DNA of 64,000 nucleotides, taken from Pseudomethylobacillus aquaticus. GTDB lineage: Bacteria; Pseudomonadota; Gammaproteobacteria; Burkholderiales; Methylophilaceae. Where the stretch lies: the NCBI RefSeq assembly GCF_003730115.1, contig NZ_RJVP01000001.1:1-64000 (forward strand), read 5' to 3'. The notes under the pieces are model-generated. The model worked only from the letters and a program-made list of their open reading frames with translations. It had not been told where the DNA came from and made no database searches. Of the stretch, positions 48,685-60,528 are shown piece by piece. Position numbers and translations under genes: made by a program. How positions within the stretch are numbered: the stretch's first letter is position 1; every line of letters begins with the position of its first letter.

Positions 48685-49533
48685 ATGAAGCATGTCGTTA
48701 CGCGCGGTGGTTCGCTGGTCAAGATCGCCAAACGCTACAAGGTCAGCCTCAACGCGCTGCTGGCCGCCAACCCGGTCTATAAAGCCAATCCCGACCTGAT
48801 CAAGGTCGGTGATGAGGTCATCATCCCGCCAGCGGCGGAAACAATACCGTCTACCCCAGATACCGCGAACGAAAAACCTAACACAGGCCGCGCTGAAACC
48901 GTTCCTGAGGCGGGCAGTGGCGATCCGTTCCGGGTCGGGCACGGTCAGCTCACCTTCGATGCCGAAGGCCAGGAAACCCCAGGGCCGTATTTCAGTCGCT
49001 CACCGCATGTGCCAGGCCCCAGCTCCGGCGTGACCATAGGCCGTGGTTATGATCTCAAACATCGTTCCACGCAGGGCGTGGCAGCTGACCTGCATCACGC
49101 AGCTATCGCCCCTGCTGCGATCAGTGCCTTGACGGGATGCTGCGGACTGCAAGGCGTGCGCGCCAGGCAGTATCTCGAAGCGCAGGGCCTGCTTGCGCTG
49201 ACCATCACCCCGGCACAACAAAAAGCCTTGTTCATGCTGGTCTACGCGGAGCTGGAAGGGGATGTGATGCGCATCTGCAACAAGGCCGATGTGGTGGACA
49301 AGTTCGGTGCGGTGCACTGGCGACAGTTGTCTGCCAAATTGCGGGATGTGGTGGTGGATCTGCGTTACCGAGGGGATTACACGCCGGCCACACGTGAGTA
49401 TGTACAGCCCTTGGTGGTAGCCAACGATATGGCCGGAATGGCCAGGCTGATGGCGGATCATCGCATCTGGATGCAACGGTTCACCGTGCCTAGAGACCGC
49501 TTTCTGCGGCGCAGGGATTATCTGGCCGACTAG
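48685..49533 (+). CDS. LysM and pesticin-like muramidase domain protein
   Basis: A 282-residue protein starting directly with a LysM domain (3-48), without a signal peptide, then a Thr/Pro-rich linker and a lysozyme-like domain. SSGVTIGRGYDLKHRS is typical of pesticin C-terminus-like muramidases. Glu94, Thr117 and Asp123 have the spacing (23 and 6) that I recall for the pesticin triad Glu178, Thr201, Asp207. It would cut peptidoglycan glycan strands. The lack of a secretion signal suggests either type VI-like delivery or an endolysin-like origin. No immunity gene is adjacent. A GAGAGGAGAG site precedes the ATG. Confidence 0.75.
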   Translation: MKHVVTRGGSLVKIAKRYKVSLNALLAANPVYKANPDLIKVGDEVIIPPAAETIPSTPDTANEKPNTGRAETVPEAGSGDPFRVGHGQLTFDAEGQETPGPYFSRSPHVPGPSSGVTIGRGYDLKHRSTQGVAADLHHAAIAPAAISALTGCCGLQGVRARQYLEAQGLLALTITPAQQKALFMLVYAELEGDVMRICNKADVVDKFGAVHWRQLSAKLRDVVVDLRYRGDYTPATREYVQPLVVANDMAGMARLMADHRIWMQRFTVPRDRFLRRRDYLAD

Positions 49534-49537
49534 GCTG

Positions 49538-49580
49538 GCGCTCAGGTTTTTAGCGCTTAGGTTTTAGTACTCAGGCCTTA
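49538..49580. repeat. Imperfect 14-15-bp tandem repeat, three units
   Basis: GCGCTCAGGTTTTTA, GCGCTTAGGTTTTA and a third, weaker unit at 49567-49580, which overlaps the smr stop codon. Confidence 0.55.
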
Positions 49581-50113
49581 AGCAATACGATGACGGCGCC
49601 GCTGCCGCCATCTTCGCGCCGCGCCTGTGCATAGGCGATCACTTCATCCTTCTGCATCAACCAGTTACGCACTTTGTGCTTCAGGATGGGCTCGCGGTTA
49701 CGCGAACCCAGGCCTTTGCCATGCACGATGCGCACACAACGGATGCCACGTTTTTTGCAATCGGCCAGAAAACTGGCCACATACAGACGTGCTTCATCGG
49801 CGACCAGGCCATGCAGGTCGATGGCCGCCTGCACCACCCAATGGCCACGGCGCAACTTGCTCAAGATGTCGGGCGCATGACCATTGCGCAGGTAAAGCAG
49901 CTCTTCACCGTTTTCCAGTTCGTGCGCGGGGATGTAATGGTCGCTGAGCGAATCAAGCAGGGCCTGACGCTCGTCACGGATGAACTGATGTGGCACCGGC
50001 TTGGGCCGCGCCGGTGGGTGGTGCAGTCGGCGCGGCGCGTTCAACGGGCGTGCATCCTTGACGGCTGCACGGAACAGCGCATGCGCGTCATCGTCCTGTT
50101 CTGGCCCGGCCAT
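49571..50113 (-). CDS. Smr-domain protein (MutS2-like endonuclease domain)
   Basis: A 180-residue protein with a disordered charged N-terminal half and a C-terminal Smr domain: IDLHGLVADEARLYVASFL, RCVRIVHGKGLGS and GGSGAVIVLLK. Smr domains have nicking or RNA-cleaving activity in several proteins. SmrA-like stand-alone proteins are common; their role is not settled. It lies 14 bases downstream of trxB on the same strand. Confidence 0.9.
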   Translation of the reverse strand: MAGPEQDDDAHALFRAAVKDARPLNAPRRLHHPPARPKPVPHQFIRDERQALLDSLSDHYIPAHELENGEELLYLRNGHAPDILSKLRRGHWVVQAAIDLHGLVADEARLYVASFLADCKKRGIRCVRIVHGKGLGSRNREPILKHKVRNWLMQKDEVIAYAQARREDGGSGAVIVLLKA

Positions 50114-50127
50114 GGGCGATCAAGCGC

Positions 50128-51192
<1,065 letters not shown>

Positions 51193-51257
51193 TTACCGCC
51201 ATGTGGCTAGACTGAATGCGCAGATCGGCTGTTTATGGCGACAAACAGACGGCTTGT

Positions 51258-51722
51258 TCACTTTTCCAGCAGGCTGCGCAGCATCCAGGCAGTCTTTTCA
51301 TGCAACTGCAAACGCTGCGTGAGCAGGTCGGCCGTGGCTTCATCCGCGGCTTTTTCGGCCGCCGGGAACACCGATCGTGCGGTACGCACCACGGCTTTGT
51401 GACCAGCCACCAGTTCGCGTATCATGTCTTCGGCCTTGGGCACGCTTTCACTCTCCTTGATCGAGGCCAGCTTGACGAAGTCGCGGTAAGTGCCCGGTGC
51501 ATAGAAATCCAGCGAACGGATACGTTCGGCCACCAGGTCAACCGCCAGTGCCAATTCGGTGTACTGGGCTTCGAACATCAGATGCAGGGTGTTGAACATG
51601 GGCCCGGTCACGTTCCAGTGGAAGTAATGGGTCTTCAGGTACAGCGTGTAGGTGTCAGCCAGCAGATGGGATAACCCTTCTGCGATCTTCTTGCGGTCTT
51701 TTTCGTTGATACCGATATCCAT
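51258..51722 (-). CDS. dps: Dps-family DNA-binding ferritin
   Basis: A 154-residue four-helix protein. [24 protein letters not shown] carries the ferroxidase His and acidic ligands at the subunit interface. It oxidises Fe(II) with hydrogen peroxide and stores iron. It lies just after oxyR on the same strand, with a 152-base gap that could hold its own promoter. AAGGAGG precedes the ATG. Confidence 0.92.
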   Translation of the reverse strand: MDIGINEKDRKKIAEGLSHLLADTYTLYLKTHYFHWNVTGPMFNTLHLMFEAQYTELALAVDLVAERIRSLDFYAPGTYRDFVKLASIKESESVPKAEDMIRELVAGHKAVVRTARSVFPAAEKAADEATADLLTQRLQLHEKTAWMLRSLLEK

Positions 51723-51874
51723 AAAAGCCTCCTTGGTTGATGGTGAAGTTGACGAGATTGATGCAGGTATATTGCAAGAGGGCGAGTCATCAGCTGCGTT
51801 ATATCCTGACGGTTAGCCAGGTCCAGCTTTCGCCCGTGTCTATTGAGTGACAAGCGCTGTCAGTGACAGTTCGT

Positions 51875-52813
51875 TTAATGTTCCGCTGGCAACCCCAGTC
51901 CGCGGATGCCGCTCAGCTTGGCGTCCAGGATGGCCTGACGGACTAGCTCGACCGCTTGCGGACGCGGGAAACTCTTGCGCCAGGCCAGCGCCATGCGCCT
52001 GACCGGTACCGGTTCAGCGAAGGATTTGAACACCAGCATGCGGTTCTCTTCACGCGTGGGGATGCAGGCCGTGCTGGGCAGGATGGTGATGCCGGCACCG
52101 GAGGCCACCATGTAGCGTATGGTTTCCAGCGAGCTGCCTTCCAGCGTCTGCTGCATACCGTTGGCGGTCTGACTGACCCCCAGTTGCGGGCACATCTTGA
52201 GTACCTGGTCACGAAAGCAATGCCCGGCACCCAGCAGCAGGACCGTCTCGTCACTGAGCGATTCCGCTTCTATACTGCTGCGCTTGCCCCATTCGTGGTC
52301 TGCCGGCAGCGCGATCTGGAAGGGTTCGTCGTACAAGGCTTGTGTGACCACGCCGGGCTCGGTGAAAGGCAGCGAGATGATGATCAGATCCAGCTTGCCG
52401 CGTTTGAGTTGCTCGCGCAGGTCGGCGGTGTAGCTTTCCTGGATGATGAGCTGCATATTGGGTGCACGTTGGCGCAGCAGGGGCAGGATCTGCGGCAACA
52501 GATACGGGCCGGCAGTGTAGATGGCGCCCAGCCGCAGCGGATGCCCGAGTGGATCGCCGCTCTGCTGGGCGATGGCTTTGATGCCTGCGGCCTCTTCCAG
52601 GATGCGTCCCGCCTGTGCCACGATGAGCTCGCCCACTGCAGTCAGGGTGATTTCGCTGGAACCACGCTCGAAGATGGCGATGCCCAGCTCTTCTTCCAGT
52701 TTCTTGATACCCACACTGAGTGTGGGCTGGCTCACGAAACAGGCTTCTGCAGCGCGGCCAAAATGGCGCTCGCGCGCCACGGCCACCACATAGCGCAGCT
52801 CGGTCAAGGTCAT
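51875..52813 (-). CDS. oxyR: Hydrogen peroxide sensor OxyR
   Basis: A 312-residue LysR-type regulator: winged helix HFGRAAEACFVSQPTLSVGIKKLE and the sensor motif GHCFRDQVLKMC. Cys199 and Cys208 fall exactly at the E. coli OxyR positions, so the disulfide switch is intact. It should control dps and other peroxide genes; trxB and dps follow on the same strand. Confidence 0.94.
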   Translation of the reverse strand: MTLTELRYVVAVARERHFGRAAEACFVSQPTLSVGIKKLEEELGIAIFERGSSEITLTAVGELIVAQAGRILEEAAGIKAIAQQSGDPLGHPLRLGAIYTAGPYLLPQILPLLRQRAPNMQLIIQESYTADLREQLKRGKLDLIIISLPFTEPGVVTQALYDEPFQIALPADHEWGKRSSIEAESLSDETVLLLGAGHCFRDQVLKMCPQLGVSQTANGMQQTLEGSSLETIRYMVASGAGITILPSTACIPTREENRMLVFKSFAEPVPVRRMALAWRKSFPRPQAVELVRQAILDAKLSGIRGLGLPAEH

Positions 52814-52888
52814 CGTTATAGCCTATGCTGAATCACAATGTGATAGATTTTACGCGGCTTTTGTCTCATCACGACAGTCTGTTGATGC

Positions 52889-52897
52889 TGTTATAAT
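52889..52897 (+). promoter_or_regulatory. Extended -10 promoter of ftsK
   Basis: TGTTATAAT with a perfect TATAAT at 52892-52897, 40 bases before the assigned ftsK start; no clear -35 box. Confidence 0.5.
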
Positions 52898-52936
52898 TAA
52901 AATCACTTCCAAACACCTTCCGGCCAGTCAAACATT

Positions 52937-55276
52937 TTGTTTTTCCGCAAAAAATCTGCCCCGCTGAATCGCCGACGTGTCACACCGACCGAGAAGGCGG
53001 CACCGTCCCGGTCTGCACCGGCGACGCCCGCGACACCTCTGCACCCGGTGGTACGCGAAGCCTGGTGGCTGGTGCTGGTTACCATAGGACTGTATCTGGC
53101 AGTCGTGCTGTTCAGTTACAACCCGGATGATGCGTCCTGGTCGCACAGCGTCAATGAAGCCGCCCAGGTGCACAACGCGGGCGGTAGTTTTGGTGCCTGG
53201 CTGTCCGATGTACTGCTTTACCTGTTCGGGAGTTCGGCCTGGTGGCTGGTGGTACTGGCTTTCTATGCCATGTGGCTGATCTATCTGCGGCTGGATACCG
53301 ACACCGCAGCCCAGCGTCCGGTGCTATGGTTCAACGGCATCGGTTTTCTGCTGCTGTTGCTGGCGTCCGCTGCACTGGAAGCCGGCCACTTCGTGAGTCT
53401 GGGCGCGGATCTGCCCGAAGCGCCTGGTGGCGTGCTGGGCCTGGCGGTGGATGCGGGCTTGCGCAACATATTCGGCTTCACCGGTTCTACTTTGATCTTG
53501 CTGGTGACGGCGGCGGCCGGTTTCAGCCTGTTCACGGGCTGGTCCTGGCTGATGATGACCGAAAAACTGGGGACTGCGCTGGAAGTCAGCTTCCTGTTCC
53601 TGCGTGAGCGCTGGCAGGACTGGATGGACAGGCGTGCAGGCAAGCAGGTGGAAGCCAAGCGCAACCGCTATGTGCAGGAAGAGCGCAAGCGCACCGAAGA
53701 CCGTCCGCTGGTGCAGATCGAAACACCGGCCTTGCAGATCATCCAGAGTGACCGCGTGGAAAAAGAGCGCCAGGTGCCGCTGTTCCAAGGGCTGCCAGAT
53801 TCACCCTTGCCGCCGCTGCATCTGCTGGATGAGCCGCAGGGCACGGTGGAGGTGCAATCGGCCGAGACGCTGGAATTCACTTCGCGCCTGATCGAGCGCA
53901 AGCTCATGGACTTCGGTATCGAGGTCAAGGTGCTGACTGCCTTGCCCGGCCCGGTGATCACGCGCTACGAGCTGGAACCGGCAGCAGGCGTCAAAGGCAG
54001 TCAGGTCACCAACCTTTCCAAGGACCTGGCGCGTGCCTTGTCAGTCGTGAGCATACGCGTGGTGGAGACCATCCCCGGCAAGAGCTGCATGGGCCTGGAG
54101 ATCCCCAACCCCAAACGTCAGGTGGTCTACCTGTCGGAGATCCTCGGCTCGCAAGTCTATGCCGATGTGCATTCACCACTGGCCATGGCGCTGGGCAAGG
54201 ACATCGCTGGCAAGCCGGTGGTGGCCGACCTGGCCAAGATGCCGCACGTGCTGGTGGCAGGGACCACCGGTTCCGGCAAGTCGGTCGCCATCAATGCGCT
54301 GATCCTCAGCCTGCTTTACAAGGCCGAAGCCAGTCAGGTGCGCCTGATCCTGGTCGACCCCAAGATGCTGGAACTGTCGGTTTACGAAGGCATCCCGCAT
54401 CTGCTGGCACCGGTGGTCACCGACATGCGTCAGGCCGCCAGTGCGCTCAACTGGTGTGTGGCCGAGATGGAGCGCCGCTACAAACTGATGTCGGCGCTGG
54501 GCGTGCGTAACCTGGCCGGCTACAACCAGAAGATCCGTGACGCCCAAAAAGCTGGTACGCCGCTCACCCATCCATTCTCGATCACGCCAGACAGCCCGGA
54601 GCCGCTGGACGAGATGCCGCTCATCGTGGTGGTCATCGACGAGCTGGCTGACCTGATGATGGTGGTCGGCAAGAAGGTGGAAGAACTGATCGCCCGACTG
54701 GCACAGAAGGCACGTGCTTCCGGCATCCATCTGGTGCTTGCCACGCAGCGTCCTTCGGTGGATGTCATCACTGGCCTCATCAAGGCCAATATCCCTACCC
54801 GCGTGGCATTCCAGGTATCCAGCAAGATCGACTCGCGTACCATCCTCGACCAGATGGGCGCAGAAGCGCTGCTGGGGCAGGGTGACATGCTGTATCAGCC
54901 GCCCGGCACCAGCTATTCGCAGCGTATCCACGGCGCTTTCGTTTCCGACCAGGAAGTGCATCGCGTGGTGGAGAACCTCAAGGCCCATGGCGAACCAAAT
55001 TACATCGAGGGCATTCTCACTGGAGCCAGTGAAGAGAACGAAGAGGGCGGCAGCCCGTCTGGTGAAGGTGGCGGCGAGACCGACCCCCTTTACGACGAGG
55101 CGGTGGCCATCGTGCTCAAAACACGACGTGCTTCCATCTCTGCGGTGCAGCGTCATCTGCGCATCGGTTATAACCGCGCTGCGCGGCTGATCGAAGAGAT
55201 GGAACGCGCCGGTCTGGTGTCCTCCATGCAGAGCAACGGCAACCGCGAGGTGCTGGCTCCCAATCACGCCGAATGA
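52937..55276 (+). CDS. ftsK: DNA translocase FtsK
   Basis: A 779-residue protein; the TTG at 52937 is the first plausible start after an in-frame stop at 52898, and no Shine-Dalgarno is seen, so the start is unsure. Four membrane helices occupy about residues 40-210, followed by a short linker. The motor has [19 protein letters not shown] (about 442) and Walker [17 protein letters not shown] gamma domain closes it ([24 protein letters not shown]). It pumps DNA at the septum and activates XerCD at dif. Confidence 0.95.
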   Translation: MFFRKKSAPLNRRRVTPTEKAAPSRSAPATPATPLHPVVREAWWLVLVTIGLYLAVVLFSYNPDDASWSHSVNEAAQVHNAGGSFGAWLSDVLLYLFGSSAWWLVVLAFYAMWLIYLRLDTDTAAQRPVLWFNGIGFLLLLLASAALEAGHFVSLGADLPEAPGGVLGLAVDAGLRNIFGFTGSTLILLVTAAAGFSLFTGWSWLMMTEKLGTALEVSFLFLRERWQDWMDRRAGKQVEAKRNRYVQEERKRTEDRPLVQIETPALQIIQSDRVEKERQVPLFQGLPDSPLPPLHLLDEPQGTVEVQSAETLEFTSRLIERKLMDFGIEVKVLTALPGPVITRYELEPAAGVKGSQVTNLSKDLARALSVVSIRVVETIPGKSCMGLEIPNPKRQVVYLSEILGSQVYADVHSPLAMALGKDIAGKPVVADLAKMPHVLVAGTTGSGKSVAINALILSLLYKAEASQVRLILVDPKMLELSVYEGIPHLLAPVVTDMRQAASALNWCVAEMERRYKLMSALGVRNLAGYNQKIRDAQKAGTPLTHPFSITPDSPEPLDEMPLIVVVIDELADLMMVVGKKVEELIARLAQKARASGIHLVLATQRPSVDVITGLIKANIPTRVAFQVSSKIDSRTILDQMGAEALLGQGDMLYQPPGTSYSQRIHGAFVSDQEVHRVVENLKAHGEPNYIEGILTGASEENEEGGSPSGEGGGETDPLYDEAVAIVLKTRRASISAVQRHLRIGYNRAARLIEEMERAGLVSSMQSNGNREVLAPNHAE

Positions 55277-55286
55277 CAGAGGCTTT

Positions 55287-55892
55287 ATGAAACGACTCCT
55301 GATGTTGTTATTGCTGCTACCCGCACTTGCTCATGCAGGCGGCACCGAGCAGCTCAAAACCTTTTTCCGTAGCACCAGTGCCATGAAAGCCCAGTTCCTG
55401 CAGGTGGTGACCGATTCCCAAGGTCGCAAGGTGCAGCAGGTGGATGGCAGCATGCAGTTGCAGCGCCCGGGCAAATTCCGCTGGGATTACAACAAGCCCT
55501 TCGTGCAGCAGATCATCGGTGATGGCAAACGTGTCTGGCTGTATGACCCGGAGCTGAATCAGGTGACGGTGCGCGACATGGGGCAGGCGCTGGGTTCCAG
55601 CCCCGCCGCCTTGCTGGCGGGCAGCAAGGAAATCGAGAACAGCTTCGTACTCAAGGATGAGAAGCGCAGCGATGGGCTGGAGTGGGTATCCGCCACCCCC
55701 AAGCAGCAGGAGAGCGGCTTCGAACGCGTGCTGTTGGGCTTTGCTCAGGGCCAGTTGCGCGAGGTGGAGATGCATGACAGCTTCGGTCATCTGACCCGCA
55801 TCCAGTTCTCCAGCATAGAAGTGAACCCCGGCCTGAGCGCACAGAGCTTCCGCTTCGTGGCGCCCAGCGGCGCGGACGTGGTGGGTGAATAG
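55287..55892 (+). CDS. lolA: Outer membrane lipoprotein carrier LolA
   Basis: A 201-residue protein with a signal peptide (RLLMLLLLLPALAHA) and the LolA hallmarks FRSTSAMKAQFLQVV, RPGKFRWDYNKPF, QIIGDGKRVWLYDPELNQV and the C-terminal IQFSSIEVNPGL. It ferries lipoproteins across the periplasm to LolB. ftsK-lolA-rarA-serS is a conserved block; rarA overlaps its end by 8 bases. Confidence 0.95.
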   Translation: MKRLLMLLLLLPALAHAGGTEQLKTFFRSTSAMKAQFLQVVTDSQGRKVQQVDGSMQLQRPGKFRWDYNKPFVQQIIGDGKRVWLYDPELNQVTVRDMGQALGSSPAALLAGSKEIENSFVLKDEKRSDGLEWVSATPKQQESGFERVLLGFAQGQLREVEMHDSFGHLTRIQFSSIEVNPGLSAQSFRFVAPSGADVVGE

Positions 55893-57225
55893 TCTGTTCG
55901 AAACGCCTGCCCCGCAGGCGCCACTGGCAGAACAACTGCGTCCCAAGACGCTGGCGGATGTGGTCGGTCAGTCGCATCTGCTCGGGGAAGGCAAGCCGCT
56001 GCGTCTGGCGTTCACCTCCGGCAAGCTGCCGTCCATGATCCTGTGGGGGCCGCCTGGCGTGGGCAAGACCACGCTGGCGCGCCTGATCGCCAACACCGCC
56101 GATGCCGAGTTCATCCCCCTGTCGGCGGTGCTGGCAGGGGTCAAGGACATCCGCGACGCAGTGCAACGTGCCGAACATACGCTGCAGCAATCCGGGCGCC
56201 GTACCATCATGTTCGTGGACGAGGTGCACCGCTTCAACAAGTCGCAGCAGGATGCCTTCCTGCCTTTCGTCGAGAGTGGTTTGCTCACCTTCATCGGCGC
56301 CACCACCGAAAATCCGTCTTTTGAAGTGAATAGCGCTTTGCTGAGTCGTGCCCAGGTGTATGTGCTGAATGCACTCTCCGAAGCCGAGCTGTCACAACTG
56401 CTGGATCGCGCGCTCGACGTGGCCGGGCAGGGCGTGACGCTGAGTGCCGAGGTGCGCGAGCAGGTGCTGGGCTATGCCGATGGCGATGCACGCCGCTTGC
56501 TCAACTTTGCCGAGGGCTTGTTCAACGCCGCTCATGCGGCGGCGCTCAGGGAAATCGATGTCGACTTCCTGCAATCCACGCTGGGTAGCAAGCTGCGCCG
56601 CTTTGACAAGGGCGGCGAGGCGTTTTATGACCAGATCTCCGCGCTGCACAAGTCGGTGCGCGGCTCCAATCCGGATGCGGCACTGTATTGGTTCCTGCGC
56701 ATGATCGATGGCGGCGCCGACCCGCGATATCTGGCACGCCGCCTCGTGCGCATGGCCGTGGAAGATATCGGCCTGGCTGATCCACGCGCGCAGACCATGG
56801 CGCTGGAAGCCAGCGAGATTTTCGAGCGGCTGGGTTCACCCGAAGGCGAACTGGCCTTGTCGAATGCCGTGATCTATCTGGCTGTGGCCGCCAAGAGCAA
56901 CGCGGCCTACAACGCCTACAATGAGGCCAAGGCCTTTGTCGCCAGCGACCAGTCGCACCCGGTGCCGCTGCATCTGCGCAATGCGCCCACCAAGCTCATG
57001 AAGTCGCTGGATTACGGCAAGGAATACCGTTACGCCCATCATGAGCCCGACGCCTACGCGGCAGGCGAGCGCTATTTTCCGGACCAGATGTCGCCACGGC
57101 AGTTCTACCTGCCTACGCCGCGCGGGCTGGAAGCCAGGATCGGTGAAAAACTGGCACACCTCAAACAGCTGGATGCGCAGTATCATGCCCGCAATCCTGA
57201 TAAGAACGATCCCAAAAAGAAATAA
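55885..57225 (+). CDS. rarA: Replication-associated recombination protein RarA
   Basis: A 446-residue AAA+ protein starting at a GTG inside the lolA end. AEQLRPKTLADVVGQSHLL, Walker [10 protein letters not shown], Walker B FVDEVHRFNKSQQDAFLP, sensor IGATTENPSFEVNSALLSR and the C-terminal tetramerisation part (VYLAVAAKSNAAYNA-like) fit RarA/MgsA. It acts at stalled replication forks. Confidence 0.95.
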   Translation: MNSLFETPAPQAPLAEQLRPKTLADVVGQSHLLGEGKPLRLAFTSGKLPSMILWGPPGVGKTTLARLIANTADAEFIPLSAVLAGVKDIRDAVQRAEHTLQQSGRRTIMFVDEVHRFNKSQQDAFLPFVESGLLTFIGATTENPSFEVNSALLSRAQVYVLNALSEAELSQLLDRALDVAGQGVTLSAEVREQVLGYADGDARRLLNFAEGLFNAAHAAALREIDVDFLQSTLGSKLRRFDKGGEAFYDQISALHKSVRGSNPDAALYWFLRMIDGGADPRYLARRLVRMAVEDIGLADPRAQTMALEASEIFERLGSPEGELALSNAVIYLAVAAKSNAAYNAYNEAKAFVASDQSHPVPLHLRNAPTKLMKSLDYGKEYRYAHHEPDAYAAGERYFPDQMSPRQFYLPTPRGLEARIGEKLAHLKQLDAQYHARNPDKNDPKKK

Positions 57226-57239
57226 ACGCAGCGATCAGC

Positions 57240-58679
<1,440 letters not shown>

Positions 58680-58691
58680 GCTGTTGCCAGC

Positions 58692-58730
58692 AAAAAAGCG
58701 CGGCCCTGCGTATGCACGGTCGCGCTTTTG
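58692..58730 (+). terminator. Intrinsic terminator of serS
   Basis: AAAAGCGCGGCC pairs with GGTCGCGCTTTT (one G-U) around a 12-base loop, followed by a T-rich tail. It can also serve the convergent antiporter gene. Confidence 0.75.
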
Positions 58731-58762
58731 TTTAACTCAGGCGCACTTTTCAGCGCACCTGT

Positions 58763-60517
58763 TCAGTGCTCGTCTTTTTCCTGACTCAAGGTCTCCATCA
58801 GCGAGATCTGCATGTGGTAGTGCAGGCGCACGAACCAGCGCCATAACAAGGCCACCAGCGCGCCGGTGATCAGCAATACCATCATCAGCACCTGCCAGGA
58901 AGGCTGGATGCCATGCCCCAGCCAGCCTATCAGCAGCGCGATCACCAGCAGCATGAGCACAGGCACCGCTTGCGAGATCAGCTTGCGCAGCTTTTCACCT
59001 TCATTCCAGGGGATGCCCTGGGTGCTGTGGTCGGCGAGCAGCAGGCTCATGGCCTGTGTCTTGCGGAACACCGCGATCAGGAATGGGGAAGACAGCAGCA
59101 AGGCACTGCCCCATAGCAGGGCTTTCTCCCAATCCACACTGTTCATCCAGGCAGGCGGTTTGATCCAGTGCAGCCCCAGCAGATGGCTGCCTGCAATGAA
59201 GAAGGCGCTGACCAGGCACAGGTTCACAAAGATCTGCAGCAAGGTCTTGCGGTAGATGGATGCCAGTAAGGCGCTGTCGCTCTCGGGCGGGCTGCTCTGC
59301 AACCAGCGTGCATACAGGTCGAAAAAGGCCGCCATGCGTGCGGGTACATGCCGGGTGATGCTGGCGGACAAGGGGTCAGCGGCTTTGATCAGGTAAGGGG
59401 TCAGCAGGGTGGTGATCACCGAAGCGGCCACCGCGATCGGGTACAGAAAATGGCTGGTCACGCCCAGCGTCAAGCCGAGTGCTGCGATGATGAAAGAGAA
59501 TTCGCCGATCTGCGCCATGCCCATGCCCACACGCAGCGAGGTGCGACCATCATTGCCGGCCGCCAGGGTGCCCAGGCTGCAGGAGATGATCTTGCCCAGG
59601 ATCACCACCAGCGTCACCACCATCACCGGTTGTGCGTACTGGATGATGGTGTTGGGGTCCAGCAACAGGCCGATGGTGACGAAGAAGATGGCGCTGAACA
59701 TGTCGCGCACAGGTTTGATCAGGCGCTCGATGAGCTTGATCTGGCGCGATTCCGCCATGATGGCGCCTATCATGAACGCCCCCAGCGCCACGCTGTATTC
59801 CAGCTTGATCACCAGCAGGCAGAAGCCGAAGCACAAGCCCAGCACGGTGATCAGCAGCATCTCGTCGCGCTTGAAGCTGGCCACATACTGCAGCAGGTGC
59901 GGCACCAGCAGAATACCGAACACCAGCGACACTACCATGAACAGCGTCAGCTTGCCCAATGTGGCGGCAGCATCCAGGGTGCTGATGCTGCCATTCACGG
60001 CCAGGCTGGACAGCAGGGCGATGATGCCGATGGCGAGGATATCCTCCACGATGAGGATACCGAAGATGAGCTGGGCGAAGCGCTCGCGCTTCATGTCCAG
60101 TTCTTCCAGCGCCTTGACGATGATGGTGGTGGAGGAGATGGCCAGCATGGCACCCAGAAACAGCGAGTCCATGGTGTTCCAGCTGAAATAGCGGCCGATC
60201 TCGTAGCCCAGCCAGATCATCAGCACGATCTCGGTGAGGGCGGCCACGATGGCGGTGGCCCCCACGGCGCGCAGTTTGCGCAGGCTGAATTCCAGGCCCA
60301 GCGAGAACATCAGGAATACGATGCCCAGTTCTGCCAGCGTGTTGATGGTGTCCTGATCGTGGATGAACGGGAACGGCGGTGTATGCGGGCCGATGATGAG
60401 GCCGGCCAGGATATAGCCCAGCACCACCGGCTGTTTGAAGCGGTGGAACACAATGGTGACCATCCCCGCCACCAGCATGATGACGGCCAGGTCCTGGATG
60501 AAAGCGGCTGCGTGCAT
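58763..60517 (-). CDS. CPA2-family cation:proton antiporter (KefB/YbaL-like)
   Basis: A 584-residue membrane protein. The antiporter core (about 1-390) has VVLGYILAGLIIGP, ELGIVFLMFSLGLEFSLRKL, SSTTIIVKALEE, ILIVEDILAI with the ion-site Asp, and VGMGMAQIGEFSFIIAALG. It is followed by a second hydrophobic part with three to four helices, not the RCK/TrkA-N domain found in KefB and KefC. It probably exchanges K+ or Na+ for protons. It starts 11 bases after the mltF stop, so the two form an operon. Confidence 0.88.
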   Translation of the reverse strand: MHAAAFIQDLAVIMLVAGMVTIVFHRFKQPVVLGYILAGLIIGPHTPPFPFIHDQDTINTLAELGIVFLMFSLGLEFSLRKLRAVGATAIVAALTEIVLMIWLGYEIGRYFSWNTMDSLFLGAMLAISSTTIIVKALEELDMKRERFAQLIFGILIVEDILAIGIIALLSSLAVNGSISTLDAAATLGKLTLFMVVSLVFGILLVPHLLQYVASFKRDEMLLITVLGLCFGFCLLVIKLEYSVALGAFMIGAIMAESRQIKLIERLIKPVRDMFSAIFFVTIGLLLDPNTIIQYAQPVMVVTLVVILGKIISCSLGTLAAGNDGRTSLRVGMGMAQIGEFSFIIAALGLTLGVTSHFLYPIAVAASVITTLLTPYLIKAADPLSASITRHVPARMAAFFDLYARWLQSSPPESDSALLASIYRKTLLQIFVNLCLVSAFFIAGSHLLGLHWIKPPAWMNSVDWEKALLWGSALLLSSPFLIAVFRKTQAMSLLLADHSTQGIPWNEGEKLRKLISQAVPVLMLLVIALLIGWLGHGIQPSWQVLMMVLLITGALVALLWRWFVRLHYHMQISLMETLSQEKDEH

Positions 60518-60528
60518 GATGCCCCGTT

